This document shows, one piece after another, positions 39,976 to 50,539 of a stretch of 64,000 nt of DNA (position 1 is the stretch's first letter; every line of letters starts with the position of its first letter). Under the pieces are notes generated by a model. It worked only from the letters and a program-made list of their open reading frames with translations. It ran no database searches and had not been told where the DNA came from. Origin of the DNA: Adiantum capillus-veneris (Eukaryota > Streptophyta > Polypodiopsida > Polypodiales > Pteridaceae); contig CM043960.1 in assembly GCA_014529385.2 (NCBI GenBank), positions 39,609,281 to 39,673,280 on the forward strand. The letters run 5' to 3'. A program made the translations under genes and the position numbers.

Positions 39976-39993
39976 TGGCGCCGCTACCGGGGA
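39976..39993 (+). other. Primer-binding site of element C (tRNA-Asp)
   Basis: TGGCGCCGCTACCGGGGA, about 16 of 18 matches to the tRNA-Asp complement, 4 bases after the LTR end. Confidence 0.87.
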
Positions 39994-40716
39994 ATGCCAT
40001 ACACTAAGCTTAAATGGCACTCTGTGCTTCTTTTGTGGTGCAATTTCAATTGTAGGAAAGGTAAGGAAGGAGTGTGTGTGTGTTGAGAAGAAGGAATTGT
40101 GTTACTACTGTGTATTTTTTTTGTTAATGGAGTTTTCCAAGGTACTGTGTTTTTTTCTTTGTGTAAGGTGTTAGTATTAAGGTGGTTAGTTATGTGTAAT
40201 GTAATGTATAGTAAGTAGGAAGTAGATCTGTGAGAGCTAATAGAGTGTGTTAGTGTGTAACAATAGGTGTATTAGTTAGAAGTGGGTAGGTAGAGTGTGT
40301 GTGTGCTCTCGCGCAGGACGCGGCGACCTTATCCTTAAATTAAAAAAAAAAAACTAAAAAACTATTTTTTAAAAAAAATTAAACTTAAAAAAAAAAGGTA
40401 GGACCAGAAACGGGAATATCTCCCAGACCCAGCCCAAGCTCACGCTCAGGCTTATACATCTATCGCCCTTTAAAATTACGAATTTTAGCTTCACACGTAG
40501 CTAAAAATCGACTTTTTTGAGGACCAACGGAACTTTAGATGCCCGAAAATTGTGCTGTAAAGCACACCACGACCCTCTAAGTGATACGCTCATTTCGAGC
40601 TATCACACACTTTAATAAAAAAAAATCAAACATTAAAAAACATTAAAAACGTAAAAAACACGAGTGAAAATGGACGCTTAAAAAAGTAAGCGGTTAATCT
40701 TCGAGGTTATTCGCCG
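39994..40716 (+). other. Element C leader
   Basis: About 720 bp without a gene. It includes an A-rich, T-rich stretch at 40340-40400. No palindrome array of the A/B/D type. Confidence 0.5.
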
Positions 40717-41129
40717 ATGCTTATAGGGTGTCAAAGGCACATGCATCTGCGCTCTGGTCGTGTGCTAGAGACGGAGAAACTAGAGAGAATTTTGACTTAT
40801 GCGAGTTCTCAATATCCACCTACTTTAGGTTCCTGGCCCTCGACGGGGACCCAAGGTAGTACAAACGAAGACCCGAACATAGCGGCTATGACTCTTCCTC
40901 TGACTACGACGTCATGGAGGGTTTCCCAATGGCTAATCTCAATAGCTCAAGCCAAGACATGCATGCCATGGGCCTGCGGTCTGGACCGAGCGTGCTTAGC
41001 TGCCTGAAGGAAACCTTTAGTAGAGCCACTCGCTCCGAACATGGAGCTAATGATGTAAATGAGGGGGATGGGGAAGTAAATTCTCCATTCGTGACCAATG
41101 TAGACCCTCGGGGGATTCACTATGTGTAA
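40717..41129 (+). pseudogene. gag: Element C gag start
   Basis: The frame at 40717-41007 contains MHLRSGRVLETEKLERIL, the M-x-L-R-S-G-R start typical of several plant gypsy gags and shared with element D (MNLRSGRVLGNQ at 61649). It breaks near 40914, and reading continues in another frame (NLNSSSQDMHAMGLRSG) to a stop at 41129. The likely start is the ATG at about 40741. Between 41130 and 41340 is AT-rich non-coding sequence that might be an intron or inserted DNA. Confidence 0.55.
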
Positions 41130-41340
41130 AACCACCATATCACGTGCGTTCAAGACATGTTTGTAAAACCCCTTATCTGTGAATTTTGTTAGGAATATAA
41201 CGTACCCTTTTCTTTTAAAATATGTAATTTTTTTTTCAAATTTGAAAAAATAATGCCCTTCTGTATATATGTTTCAGTAAGTTTCAAGAACTTTAAATAC
41301 CCTTCTGTTGAACTTACGTGATAGGTTACATATTTATTAG

Positions 41341-42336
41341 GTGACCTCCCCGGGCGTAGACCCTATACCGTTTGAAAATGTGCACGTGAATACTTCATTC
41401 ACTGCACCTCCTGAATCTTCAGAGTTACTTCCCTTCGAGGTCATATTACCCGATGGTAGAAGCCTTGCCGAAGTGCAAGAGGTTGAGCGATATATCGTTG
41501 CAGCAAGGGAAAAGGAAGTCAAGAGCTTACGCAAGGCGGAGCAACGAAGAGAGTTAAAAGCGAAAGCCCCTATGTCAATATCCTTGCTAAGAGAGCAATC
41601 GAGTGCTCTTGACTTAGCAACCGCTAAGGGCCAACCGCTAGAAAGCAACATTGCATCTAGCTCAAAGGACACCCCTAGCACCTCAATCCTACATGGAGTG
41701 TTCCTAAATGAGAACTGGGAGTACAAACTACAAACGGAAACTCTGACCGACCTATACACAAGTCACACCTATCGCGTGGGTTGGTTAGATGTCCTACAAT
41801 CCACAATGGGTGCTACTAGTGTGGAGGGTCAACAACAAAGAGTTTGTGAGGTCATCCATAGGGTCATTGAGTTAGAGAGACAGAACAAGGGGATCAACAT
41901 GCCTTCAATGGGTCTCATGAGATTCTTGGATACAGGAAAGGCTAAACAACCGACCTTATCGCAAATGGAGACTCCCTTGGTAAGTCCAATGGATCCTCCA
42001 TATGTTGTTTTGCCAGGGGTCTCAGTGAAATTTGAGCCCACAAGTGATAGCTTCACCTTTCTAAGTCTAGCTCATCTTTCCCTTGATGACACCACGGCTA
42101 CCATGCCTACCCCAATGATGGGCATGCCAAGAAACATGCCATGGACCTCATTTGTTAGTAAAGCACTGATACATGGTAGCTCAATGCCTGCAAACAGTAC
42201 CTACAAGTGTGTACCAATCGTATACACCCATGGGTCCTCGTACTCATGTAGTCCCTACCCCTCCCATTGTTTCAACGACCTATGCTCCACAACCACAACA
42301 CCCAAGTTCTTATTTCCATGGGACTATACTGGCTAG
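41341..42336 (+). CDS. gag: Element C gag N-terminal region
   Basis: 331 residues from the first sense codon after a stop (no ATG at the start). LPDGRSLAEVQEVERYIVAA begins a helix-rich segment, with TYRVGWLDVLQSTMGATSVE later, then a Pro/Met/Thr-rich linker. No named domain recognised. It reads into 42173-42880 after a frame change. Confidence 0.5.
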   Translation: MTSPGVDPIPFENVHVNTSFTAPPESSELLPFEVILPDGRSLAEVQEVERYIVAAREKEVKSLRKAEQRRELKAKAPMSISLLREQSSALDLATAKGQPLESNIASSSKDTPSTSILHGVFLNENWEYKLQTETLTDLYTSHTYRVGWLDVLQSTMGATSVEGQQQRVCEVIHRVIELERQNKGINMPSMGLMRFLDTGKAKQPTLSQMETPLVSPMDPPYVVLPGVSVKFEPTSDSFTFLSLAHLSLDDTTATMPTPMMGMPRNMPWTSFVSKALIHGSSMPANSTYKCVPIVYTHGSSYSCSPYPSHCFNDLCSTTTTPKFLFPWDYTG

Positions 42337-42880
42337 CATTAGCATGTCACATCCGACGTCTGCTATGCATAGGGCCACACATATGAACTTTGGACCACCA
42401 CATGGCACAACATCATACCCAACGTGGAACCCAAGGGCTTCCTATGCGCCAAGCCCGATGCCAATACCTACTCCACATGTAGTCTCTGGAGCACCTCCAC
42501 CCACGGGGCCTGCTCACTTAGGTGACTTGGCAACATTTTCTCAAGCTATTGGTCGATCTATTGTTGAGAATATACGTAACACGCCTGATAGAGAGCATAG
42601 AAGTAAGGCAGTACAAATAGCCAAGCTCACCCAAAAATTTAGTGGAGACGGGGATGTGAGAAAGCATATCGAAGTGTTTGAACAAATATGCGATTCTCTA
42701 GGAGAACACAATGAACTACATAAGAGCAATGCTTTAAGCCTAACCTTAAGTGGAAAGGCTGGGGATTGGTATAGAACCCTAAGGGTGGAAGAAAAAACGA
42801 TTTACCCTACTCTTAGGAGACTGTTCTTAAAAGAATACATACGAGAGGGAGTACTTTGGTGTGTAGCCTCTCAGCTCTAG
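42173..42880 (+). CDS. gag: Element C gag capsid core
   Basis: 235 residues. A proline-rich linker (about 10-130) is followed by the Ty3-type capsid pattern: QKFSGDGDVRKHIEVFEQIC, LSLTLSGKAGDWYRTLRVEE and LRRLFLKEY. Gag capsid assembles the element particle. The frame ends just after the capsid core and resumes in 42908-43324. Confidence 0.75.
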   Translation: MVAQCLQTVPTSVYQSYTPMGPRTHVVPTPPIVSTTYAPQPQHPSSYFHGTILASISMSHPTSAMHRATHMNFGPPHGTTSYPTWNPRASYAPSPMPIPTPHVVSGAPPPTGPAHLGDLATFSQAIGRSIVENIRNTPDREHRSKAVQIAKLTQKFSGDGDVRKHIEVFEQICDSLGEHNELHKSNALSLTLSGKAGDWYRTLRVEEKTIYPTLRRLFLKEYIREGVLWCVASQL

Positions 42881-42907
42881 AAAGCCCAACGAGAGGAAGG
42901 AGAGTCG

Positions 42908-43324
42908 GTGAGAGACTTTATTAGTCACTTGAAGCATTTGAATTCTCGATGTAATCCAAATGAACGCTTCAACAATAACCAATTGCTTGATAGATTCATT
43001 AGGAGATTACGACATGAGGATATCTACAATGGCCTAGTCATCAGAGGTATCACCACTTGGGAAGCAGTCACCACCAATGCGATCCAATTGGAGGATAATT
43101 TAATGATTCAAGGAGAAAGAGTGTCTGTTGAGCCTAAATCTATTAGCTCGCAAGCATCAGGGCATCAGCCAATGACCCTAAAGCCTATTGCTAAAGAGCC
43201 AAAGATAGTCTTAGAGACAATCGTGCTCCGCAAAACAATCATATGTATCCAAGAAGGGAGCAGCAATGGTGCTCAGTATGCTATGGACCGCATAGTACCA
43301 TTGAATGCCCTACTTTTAGAGTGA
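42908..43324 (+). CDS. gag: Element C gag capsid C-terminal part
   Basis: 138 residues starting MRDFISHLKHLNSRCN. FNNNQLLDRFIRRLRHEDIY and TTWEAVTTNAIQLEDNLMIQ correspond to the end of the capsid domain. A linker follows. Overlaps the zinc-knuckle frame (43243 on) in another phase. Confidence 0.65.
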   Translation: MRDFISHLKHLNSRCNPNERFNNNQLLDRFIRRLRHEDIYNGLVIRGITTWEAVTTNAIQLEDNLMIQGERVSVEPKSISSQASGHQPMTLKPIAKEPKIVLETIVLRKTIICIQEGSSNGAQYAMDRIVPLNALLLE

Positions 43325-43800
43325 AATTCAATGGGAATTGCAATGCCTGTGGAAGGTATGGTGATCAAGCTAAGGATTGCATAGTGCTAGGACCACCTCT
43401 AGTGCTAGGACCGCAACCACCACATCCGAGAATCACTTCTGTGAATCAAGTGGGTTGTGAGTCATCTATTTCTTGTTTGGAAGGCTGTGAGGAAGATATA
43501 GATCCTAATATTGCCTATGGGATAGATGGCGAAAGTCCACAATACTACATGGAGGACTATTGGGGACAAGTCAAACCTGCATATCAAGTAGCTGCTCTTG
43601 CGGCAAGAGGCCAAAATATCAATTACACCGCTAAAAGACCACCTCTTCAATGCTATGAGTGTGGAGGTTCACATCGTGTAGCCAAGTGTCCTATTAGGCT
43701 ACAAAAGAACGCCACACTAATGCAACCCAATCAAGCGAGCACGTCTACAATGCCAATACTCATGTGTAATCAATGTGGCATAGATCATTTGATTGTCTAA
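43243..43800 (+). CDS. gag: Element C gag zinc-knuckle region
   Basis: 185 residues with four zinc-knuckle-like units: CSVCYGPHSTIEC, CNACGRYGDQAKDC (histidine replaced by Asp), CYECGGSHRVAKC and CNQCGIDHLIV-stop-C. The first, third and fourth have the short C-x2-C-x3-H-x4-C form, as in A and B. A TAA at 43798-43800 falls inside the last knuckle; the sense strand continues CPNNPNAPKITPLNLIK beyond it. Confidence 0.7.
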   Translation: MYPRREQQWCSVCYGPHSTIECPTFRVKFNGNCNACGRYGDQAKDCIVLGPPLVLGPQPPHPRITSVNQVGCESSISCLEGCEEDIDPNIAYGIDGESPQYYMEDYWGQVKPAYQVAALAARGQNINYTAKRPPLQCYECGGSHRVAKCPIRLQKNATLMQPNQASTSTMPILMCNQCGIDHLIV

Positions 43801-44168
43801 TGTCCAAATAATCCAAATGCACCGAAGATCACTCCATTAAACTTGATTAAAGTTACCGAGGAGCCATCACAAAGTACACCTGTGGTACCAATAAACGTAC
43901 TCACACGATCGATGCTCCAAAAACAAAATTATATTCTTGAGGAAAGAGACACGGCATCAATTGCCCAATCTTAGAAAAAGGAGAAAACACGAAGAAAGAG
44001 ATCGCAAAAAGCAGCGAAGTCAGACCCCAGTTTAAAGACCAACATAGGGACTGGTGACGACCCCATATATATGAATGACATTGAAGAGGATTCTGATTCA
44101 GGAGAAACCATGGAGACCAAAAGGACCACTAAGATAGAAACCAACAAGGAAGATCTTCATGAGCCACA

Positions 44169-45188
44169 ATGGCTAGGATCCAAGAAGAAGATAGGAACTT
44201 ATCCAAACCCTACAGAGGAGAATTAAGGAGTTTGGTAGAAGATACCCAAAGGGATCTAGAACCAACACCTAGGAAGATCCAGATTACAGACACCATGTTC
44301 CCTATGCAACAACAACCTCACCAAGACCATAGACCCTTAGCCATACCTAGTGTCATCCAAGAAAAAAGTGACTTAAAGTCATGGGAAAGTGGGCGTACTC
44401 ACTTCTTGATGGAAAGAATGTTTACAGAGGGACTACGTGATCCTATCGAAGAAATGGAGATCCCATCTTCCCCACGTCAAGGGACTGAAGTCCAAAAGGT
44501 GCCATTAAACATTGCCAAATTGATGGATTTCATGTCTTCAGGAGTTAGAACCACCATCATGTCCAAACTATATAAAGACCCTGAGCTAGTCTCAGCTCTT
44601 CGAGCCTTCCTCAATGGAGAACTGAAGTTTGGGCTACCACAATTTGCACAGATGGATGGAGCTGGGGAGATGCCAATAGAGGAGAAACACTTAGATCCAC
44701 AACCCAACCTAGATGAGAACCTTGTTATAGAAATACATGTTAACAAGTTGGGACAATACTTTGAGGGTGATGAATCCAATGCGACCATACCAATCACTAC
44801 TAAGGGATTAACTGTGAAGGGAATCCTTGATGGTGGCACTGGGGTTAGCATTGTAACTAAAAATTGCTGGGAAACTATGGGAAGACCTCACCTTGCGACC
44901 ACAACCATAGTAGTGAAGATGGCCAATGGGTCTATCGTTAAACCTATCGGAATGCTAGAAGATCTCAAGGTCAAGGTCTTTGGAAATAAAATAAGGATTA
45001 CCTTCATTGTTATGGATTTCTCCAAGCACACTATGGCATCGGAGATGATCTTAGGACGTCCTTTCATGAGGGAAGCAAAAATGGTGCATGATTGGTCTAA
45101 AAACCATGTTTACTTGCAGCTCCAAGATTTTGTCATTCGAGTGGATCTTGTAACTGGTCGAGCACATCCTCTAGGAACAAGTTTATAA
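44169..45188 (+). CDS. pro: Element C aspartic protease (active-site DGG)
   Basis: 339 residues. The pre-protease block VPLNIAKLMDFMSSGVRTTI (about 111-130) matches A and B. The catalytic block is GILDGGTGVSIVTKNCW, with Asp221-Gly-Gly where D-S-G or D-T-G is expected. The closing block is SEMILGRPFMREAKMVHDWS (291-310). The second active-site position is normally Ser or Thr, so activity is doubtful. Otherwise the domain is complete. It would process Gag and partners if active. Confidence 0.82.
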   Translation: MARIQEEDRNLSKPYRGELRSLVEDTQRDLEPTPRKIQITDTMFPMQQQPHQDHRPLAIPSVIQEKSDLKSWESGRTHFLMERMFTEGLRDPIEEMEIPSSPRQGTEVQKVPLNIAKLMDFMSSGVRTTIMSKLYKDPELVSALRAFLNGELKFGLPQFAQMDGAGEMPIEEKHLDPQPNLDENLVIEIHVNKLGQYFEGDESNATIPITTKGLTVKGILDGGTGVSIVTKNCWETMGRPHLATTTIVVKMANGSIVKPIGMLEDLKVKVFGNKIRITFIVMDFSKHTMASEMILGRPFMREAKMVHDWSKNHVYLQLQDFVIRVDLVTGRAHPLGTSL

Positions 45189-45226
45189 TTGATCATAGAT
45201 CTGACACCACAGTTCACTCGGCCCCA

Positions 45227-45724
45227 TTGCAGTATTGTTACACGTGTAAAGAGGACACTGATGTTGGGGAAGATTCTCCTTATATGGATGTACTACCTGG
45301 AATGATTGAGTCGGACAATGTGGATTGGGTCCACCTAGCAGCAACCATAGACACTTGGGGAAATAGGGGGACGACCTGGGTAACGCCTGAGGGGGATGAA
45401 ATGCCACCACGCGTACCCTTAAATATGCTAGAAGCAATGTATATAGCTTCTGACAAGACTCATCCTAATGTAACGAAGAAAACATACAAGTGGGTCCCTA
45501 AAGATTCTTTAGCGACCATGGCTAGTACTAAAAAACGAAAGCCTTGTAAGAAACGTACCACTCGCTCCAAGAAAAGTAAGAAAATGTTGCGATGGATTCC
45601 TAAACGACTATTGGAAGCCCAAGGCTACTCTGAAGGAAATGATCATATCTGGGTGCCAAAACGTAGATTGTGTTCTTACCTATCACCTGACCCATGTGAG
45701 CCCAATCCCGTAGCTCCAAAATGA
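45227..45724 (+). CDS. Element C post-protease domain and W-x-P-K tail
   Basis: 165 residues. EDSPYMDVLPGMIESDNVDW followed by VHLAATIDTW is the counterpart of the post-protease domain of A and B. Then three tryptophan motifs: YKWVPKDS, LRWIPKRL and, after EAQGYSEGNDH, IWVPKRR, with a basic run KKRKPCKKRTTRSKKSKK between. A further LVWVSKKE is readable after the stop (about 45783). Same design as the tail of element A. Confidence 0.6.
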   Translation: MQYCYTCKEDTDVGEDSPYMDVLPGMIESDNVDWVHLAATIDTWGNRGTTWVTPEGDEMPPRVPLNMLEAMYIASDKTHPNVTKKTYKWVPKDSLATMASTKKRKPCKKRTTRSKKSKKMLRWIPKRLLEAQGYSEGNDHIWVPKRRLCSYLSPDPCEPNPVAPK

Positions 45725-46147
45725 ATCGACGATCATGGAAAGAAAAAAATCACTGACTGCTACACACCCGCTCCAAAGCTAGTTTGGGTATCGAAGAAAG
45801 AACAATTTGTTCCACCTAGCTCAGGAAGGGGGGAGTCCCATGAAGCTTCTAGCTCCTCATGTAATGCATCCATAGAGGTAAAAGCTTCTCCACAGTCTCC
45901 ACCTACAATAGTGGACCTCCATAAAGCTACAAAGGACTCCACACCTCCCAGTGTTCAAGAATCACGTAATGAACCACTTCAAGTTCGATCCTGGGAAAGT
46001 ACCTTACCACCCTTGCAACTCGACGAGGCACCTAAGGTAATAGAAAACTAATGGAAAAAATCCTGACCTATTACCAACTGGAACAATTGGTTTCAAAGGG
46101 TGACAAGCTCATTTCAAACGGTATGACCTACCCAAGGAAGGGGGCAG
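45725..46147 (+). other. Decayed end of the element C ORF with purine-rich tracts
   Basis: A Ser/Pro-rich reading (SSGRGESHEASSSSCNASIE) continues after stops. Two polypurine runs, CAGGAAGGGGGGAG (about 45824-45836) and CCAAGGAAGGGGGCAG (46132-46147), resemble the real polypurine tract at 47761-47770. Confidence 0.45.
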
Positions 46148-47760
46148 TGTTTGCTGATAGTCATCATTCACTTGCTTCCCTCTCAACCTTCCTCCCTGAC
46201 CTCTCAATCTCCCAATCTTAGTGAATGTATATATAAAGTCTTATCCTCACGAAAAACAAAAATAATAAAGAGCAAGAGCAATTAGTAAACGAGTATGCAC
46301 ATTAAAAGTCAAAACATTGACCCAGACCTACACATTCACATCCGATACACTCAAACAAAAACCCATCTCATAAAACACCTTTTGTCCTCATCACTCGAAT
46401 ATGGAGGGTAGGTAGGATTAGTACGATAGGAGTGTTTTTGTTTTAGAGTTGAGTGATGAGCAAAGTTCCTTTTTCCCACTGATGTGCCTCCTAGAGGTAT
46501 TCTTTGTGTTTCCTAGTGTGTACAGGAGCGTGTTGCTGTTGTTAGGATTTGTACCTTCATGGAATCTTTATCTCAAATCACTCTTCAAAACAAGTGCAAT
46601 TATCAATGCAAACAGGTGTTTCTTGTCCATTAGCATGGCCCCTTATCTTTTTTGCATCTATGTTTGTCTACTTTAATTGTGATTTTTAGCATAATATTCA
46701 ACACATTTGCTTAGTATCAAACATTAAACTGAATGTAATGTTTTGTCATAATAACTTGTCTAGGTTTAAAAATCAAGCAGTCCAACTAAGCCAGTTTGAC
46801 CAAGCTAGGTGTTAGAGATCTTCTCTTAATACCATGGGGAATGCCTTCCTAATAATTAATGGTTACTTAGGTTCTTAATCCGATTTAGGCAGCATTGTGT
46901 GAAAGGTACTAGGGCTTTCTAGTGGGCTTAGTCCCTATTGACCTTTAGCTTAAGTATTATAAAGGGAATTTACTAGTGTGATGAGCCTGGGGAGGGTAAC
47001 AATGTTATATGACCCCCCAACGTTACAAAATTAAAATGCTGAAAACGAACAAACAAAAAAATCAAAGTGCCACAATGTAAAATCTTAAGCTGGAAGAGAA
47101 ATCTCAGCTTGATTTGGTACTTCACTCACATGTATCGCCTATGGTACTAGAGCCCTTGAGGTTCCCAGTGTGGGCGCTTTTCCTTGAAAAGCAAAAAACC
47201 CAAGGCATACAAAATAAGCACACACATCAAAATTGAATCACTCTGAAAAGACTTTGGGGAGTCAAAGAAAAGGTAATCAATCAGGCGATGATTTCATGAG
47301 AAATTCCTTTTATTGTAGCTTAACTACAAGGTCTTCTAGGTATAGCCTCTAGTCAGCCCTTGAACATGAAATACTTGGCTCTCGCGATTAAACAACTTAA
47401 TTGACCATAGAAAATTAAGAAGCTTACCCATGGTATTAATAGTCGATCTCTAGTGCCTTTCGACCGTTAAATTAGCGACCCCAGACTTGTTTAATTTTTT
47501 ACCTTTACATCTATTTATGCATTTGATTATATTGCAATTTAATCTTTATTGCTGACAAATGGTTTAAAATTTTGTTACCAATCAAATTGTCTGTCTACAA
47601 CTGCATATGCTTTTTAATCGCTTATGAGAATGCAATTACTGTGCCAATGTTGTTTGATTTTGCAGTGACTGAAGAAGGCTAAGGACATTCATCTCAAATG
47701 CTCTTCCACCTCGACGAACGAGCTTCAACTCAATAGCTTCCGAGGACGGAATCTACATCA
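46148..47760 (+). other. Non-coding 3' part of element C, starting with an LTR-like sequence
   Basis: Directly after the purine run at 46132-46147 the sequence reads TGTTTGCTGATAG, with a TATATATAAAG at 46228-46238 and a later ACATTGACCC...CACATTCACA, all LTR-like. No matching second copy is in the window. The rest has no gene. Confidence 0.4.
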
Positions 47761-47770
47761 GGAAGGGGGG
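47761..47770 (+). other. Polypurine tract of element C
   Basis: GGAAGGGGGG two bases before the 3' LTR start at 47773. Confidence 0.88.
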
Positions 47771-47772
47771 CA

Positions 47773-48085
47773 TGTTAACCCTCACGGCTCACGAACACCA
47801 TATCACCTACGACGGACGTTGTATTAGTTACTTGGTAGAGTCAGGTACCGGGCTTGTCGGTCCAATAGGAAAAGGGTAAGAGTGATCGCCGATGAGAGGC
47901 GCACTCTAACTGGAACATTCAAGGGATTAGTTGGCTAAGCATGGGTGCCCAAGTGTGAATGGGGAAAGCTCATATAAAAGTCAACTAAACCTAAAATTCA
48001 CTCATTCTCTCATTTGTGCAATTGAAGAGTGCTCTTGCTCCATCTCCATCTTCTTCTTCTTCATCTCCTTGTGTGTGTGTGTGTG

Positions 48086-48164
<79 letters not shown>

Positions 48165-48391
48165 ATTGCGGCGGCACGACGGCGGCGAGGCGGTTGAGCG
48201 CGGCGTAGCGGCGTCTCCCTCTTCTTCGCGGCAAGAAATCCTCCACGAAGCAAGCATAGAGCGGTGAGTGACACACCATCGTCATCTTTGAGCTTACTAG
48301 TTTAGGCTTGTTGTGTGCTTGGAGCCATTTGTGGCTCACACGCGGTGTATCGGCAAGTTCCTTGCATTGACACATGCGACATACACGCACA
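47773..48391 (+). repeat. Element C 3' LTR
   Basis: 619 bp, TGTTAACC...GCACA, near-identical to 39384-39971. TATAAAAG at 47973-47980; (GA)n at 48089-48163. Confidence 0.94.
48089..48163. repeat. (GA)n microsatellite in element C 3' LTR
   Basis: 75 bp of GA, 28 bp longer than in the 5' LTR. Arg-Glu and Ser-Leu frames across it are artefacts. Confidence 0.97.
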
Positions 48392-48626
48392 AAAACTCGT
48401 CTCTGGCCTTATCTCATGAGAGCTTGCAAAGCAAAAGGAGCTTCATATGTTTTTTTCCCTTATAAATGAAACCATCTCTGAATATTTGAGTAGCTTCACC
48501 TTTCTTATTATTTATCTTTGAAAGAAATTTAGTTGGGTGACATCTATAACATGTGGGATACCCTTGCATCACCTGCATATGGTGCCAATGCTAACTACAA
48601 GTTGTGTTGTTTCCATGGGTGCAGGT

Positions 48627-48817
48627 GAGGGTTACCTTCTCAACTATTGTTTTCAAAGTTCCTTGGCTTGAAGATGGAAGACTATTATATCTTCTGGCTC
48701 TTGATTTCAGCACTTGTGTATAAAGACTGTTCTGTACTATGAATGGGAATTATACCACCTTTTCATTGACATAGTTTCTAGTGTCTTTTGTAATTTGAAA
48801 GGATTCTTTGGTGTATA
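48627..48817 (+). repeat. Dispersed ~190-bp repeat, copy 2
   Basis: Matches 38394-38586. It is preceded by CATGGGTGCAGGT and followed by a (CA)n tract at 48841-48874. Confidence 0.85.
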
Positions 48818-48840
48818 TGTTATATTGTTATTGGAAAATA

Positions 48841-48874
48841 CACACACACACACACACACACACATACACACACA
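48841..48874. repeat. (CA)n microsatellite
   Basis: CA repeats with one TA interruption, next to the dispersed repeat. Confidence 0.95.
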
Positions 48875-50539
48875 AGTACTTATATAGCTAGTGTTTTACC
48901 AAATACAAAAAGTGACTCTTCTCTGGGATACCTATGAACTATGATCAAAACCCTAGGCTCACTCTCATATGGCTTGGCATTAACAAAAAAACCAGGAAAT
49001 CCTTCTCCCCCCCCTATGGGCATCTACCCATTATACTAAGCCCAAAGAAAGTGACATTCATGCCTCTTACCTGTGGACAACTAGCCACTCAAATGGTGGG
49101 GTTTATTGCTTGTTTCCCTCTTGGCTACCCTTAGAAACTCCCACCGTGTGAGGTTATCCTTATAGAGGATTCATTGGGGATATAACCTAGTAATTGTAAA
49201 AAACGTGGGGAAATAACCTTTCTTGCTTAACAAGACTGGCTTCATGCCCTGACTATTTGCCTCTGTCTCTTTCCCCTGCCGTATTACTGGCTCTTAGCAG
49301 CTCTGTGCACCTTGACCTTAAGATGCATGCACCTAGCCCCCTCGTAGGCGGTTGCATTTGTGACCCTGATGTAAATGGCACCATGACAAATTGGGTGTAG
49401 CATGATGGGAGATACTGCTCGCAGTACGCCATGATTGTTCAACCTCGACCTGCTTCTATTTAAACAGGTGAGGGTGCTTTTTGCCTCCCACTTAGCCTTG
49501 AGTGTGTATGTTAGAGTGTGGTTTTGAAAGAGAGGGTTGTGTGCATTGCTGCTTGCTATGGTGATATGGAGCTCACAATACAACCCACATAGGTTTGTAC
49601 CTCGCTTAAACTCATTTTTGTAGTGTAATACTTTCATCTCTCTATGGACCTCTATCGAAAGGGTTGTTCTGTGGTGATGTAAGAACCCCTGCTTTTTTTG
49701 AATTTTGGTAAGACACACAGAAGGTTGATTTGTGATAATTGCTTGGTGGTTTTGTAAAGTGGGCTTGATAAGGCCCATATATTAGTTAGATTAGCCTGAG
49801 AATGTTTATGATACCACCTTAATGAAGCTGCTTACAGTGTTTTGGACATTGTTGATGGTGATATAAACGTAAGTAGAACCGTCTTTTGATGGCTTTCTTT
49901 TGGTTCTGTGTACGTATGATGACACTTGGAGGGATTGATTATTAGGGAGTAATGGCAGATGCAACACCACAAGGGGTAGCTCCTTGCCAAAAAAGGTGTT
50001 GGTTACGTTGACAAACTGGGTGTATGGTTGTTCTGCTCCTACCCTGCTTTTTGATAATACTGTGCACTATGGTGTTTGATTTTGTGGTCGATCGGGTTTT
50101 GCACTTGGTGTATGTTCTCACATCACTTGAATAAGTTTTCTAAAAGATTGAACGAGTTGATACAGAAAGTGCATGGCGTCGCCATGTTTTGCATACCAAG
50201 GTGTTTGTAAATTTATGGTCGATCTGGATCTGGTTTTTTTTCTGTGGCTGAGCGAACCTTGAACTTAGAATCTACATCCAACAAACGATATATGGCAGCT
50301 ATACAATATTGGTTTCTAATGCGTTGCTAAGGTCGATATTTTTAAAGGTAAAAAAGGGGGTTGTTTGAAACCTCGTCCTCTGATTAACCATATTAATAGT
50401 TCAATTTGATTTTCATGTCTGTGAGTGATGCATATGCCTTTCTTGGGCAAAATTTCAATTGGATAAAAGGGTCTTTTTCCCAATATAACCGCATGCACTT
50501 GGTCTTAATATTTTTTTTGACTTACTTTGGCTACTGCAT
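48875..50539. other. Sequence between elements C and E
   Basis: No convincing gene. A 164-codon minus frame at 49284-49778 has no family motif and is probably chance. Confidence 0.35.

Larger units (their letters stand above)
39384..48391 (+). mobile_element. Element C: 9.0-kb gag-protease LTR retrotransposon without RT
   Basis: LTRs at 39384-39971 and 47773-48391. The 5 bp before (AAAAC, 39379-39383) and after (AAAAC, 48392-48396) are identical, a perfect target duplication. A tRNA-Asp primer site follows the 5' LTR and a polypurine tract precedes the 3' LTR. Inside are gag, an aspartic protease with a changed active site, a W-x-P-K tail and 2 kb of non-coding DNA. No RT or integrase is present, so it is non-autonomous like element A. 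It carries no palindrome array. Confidence 0.93.

Noticed and set aside
49284-49778. 164-codon minus-strand frame
   Set aside because: No family motif, no codon bias or context, and no neighbouring gene; kept out as probable chance.
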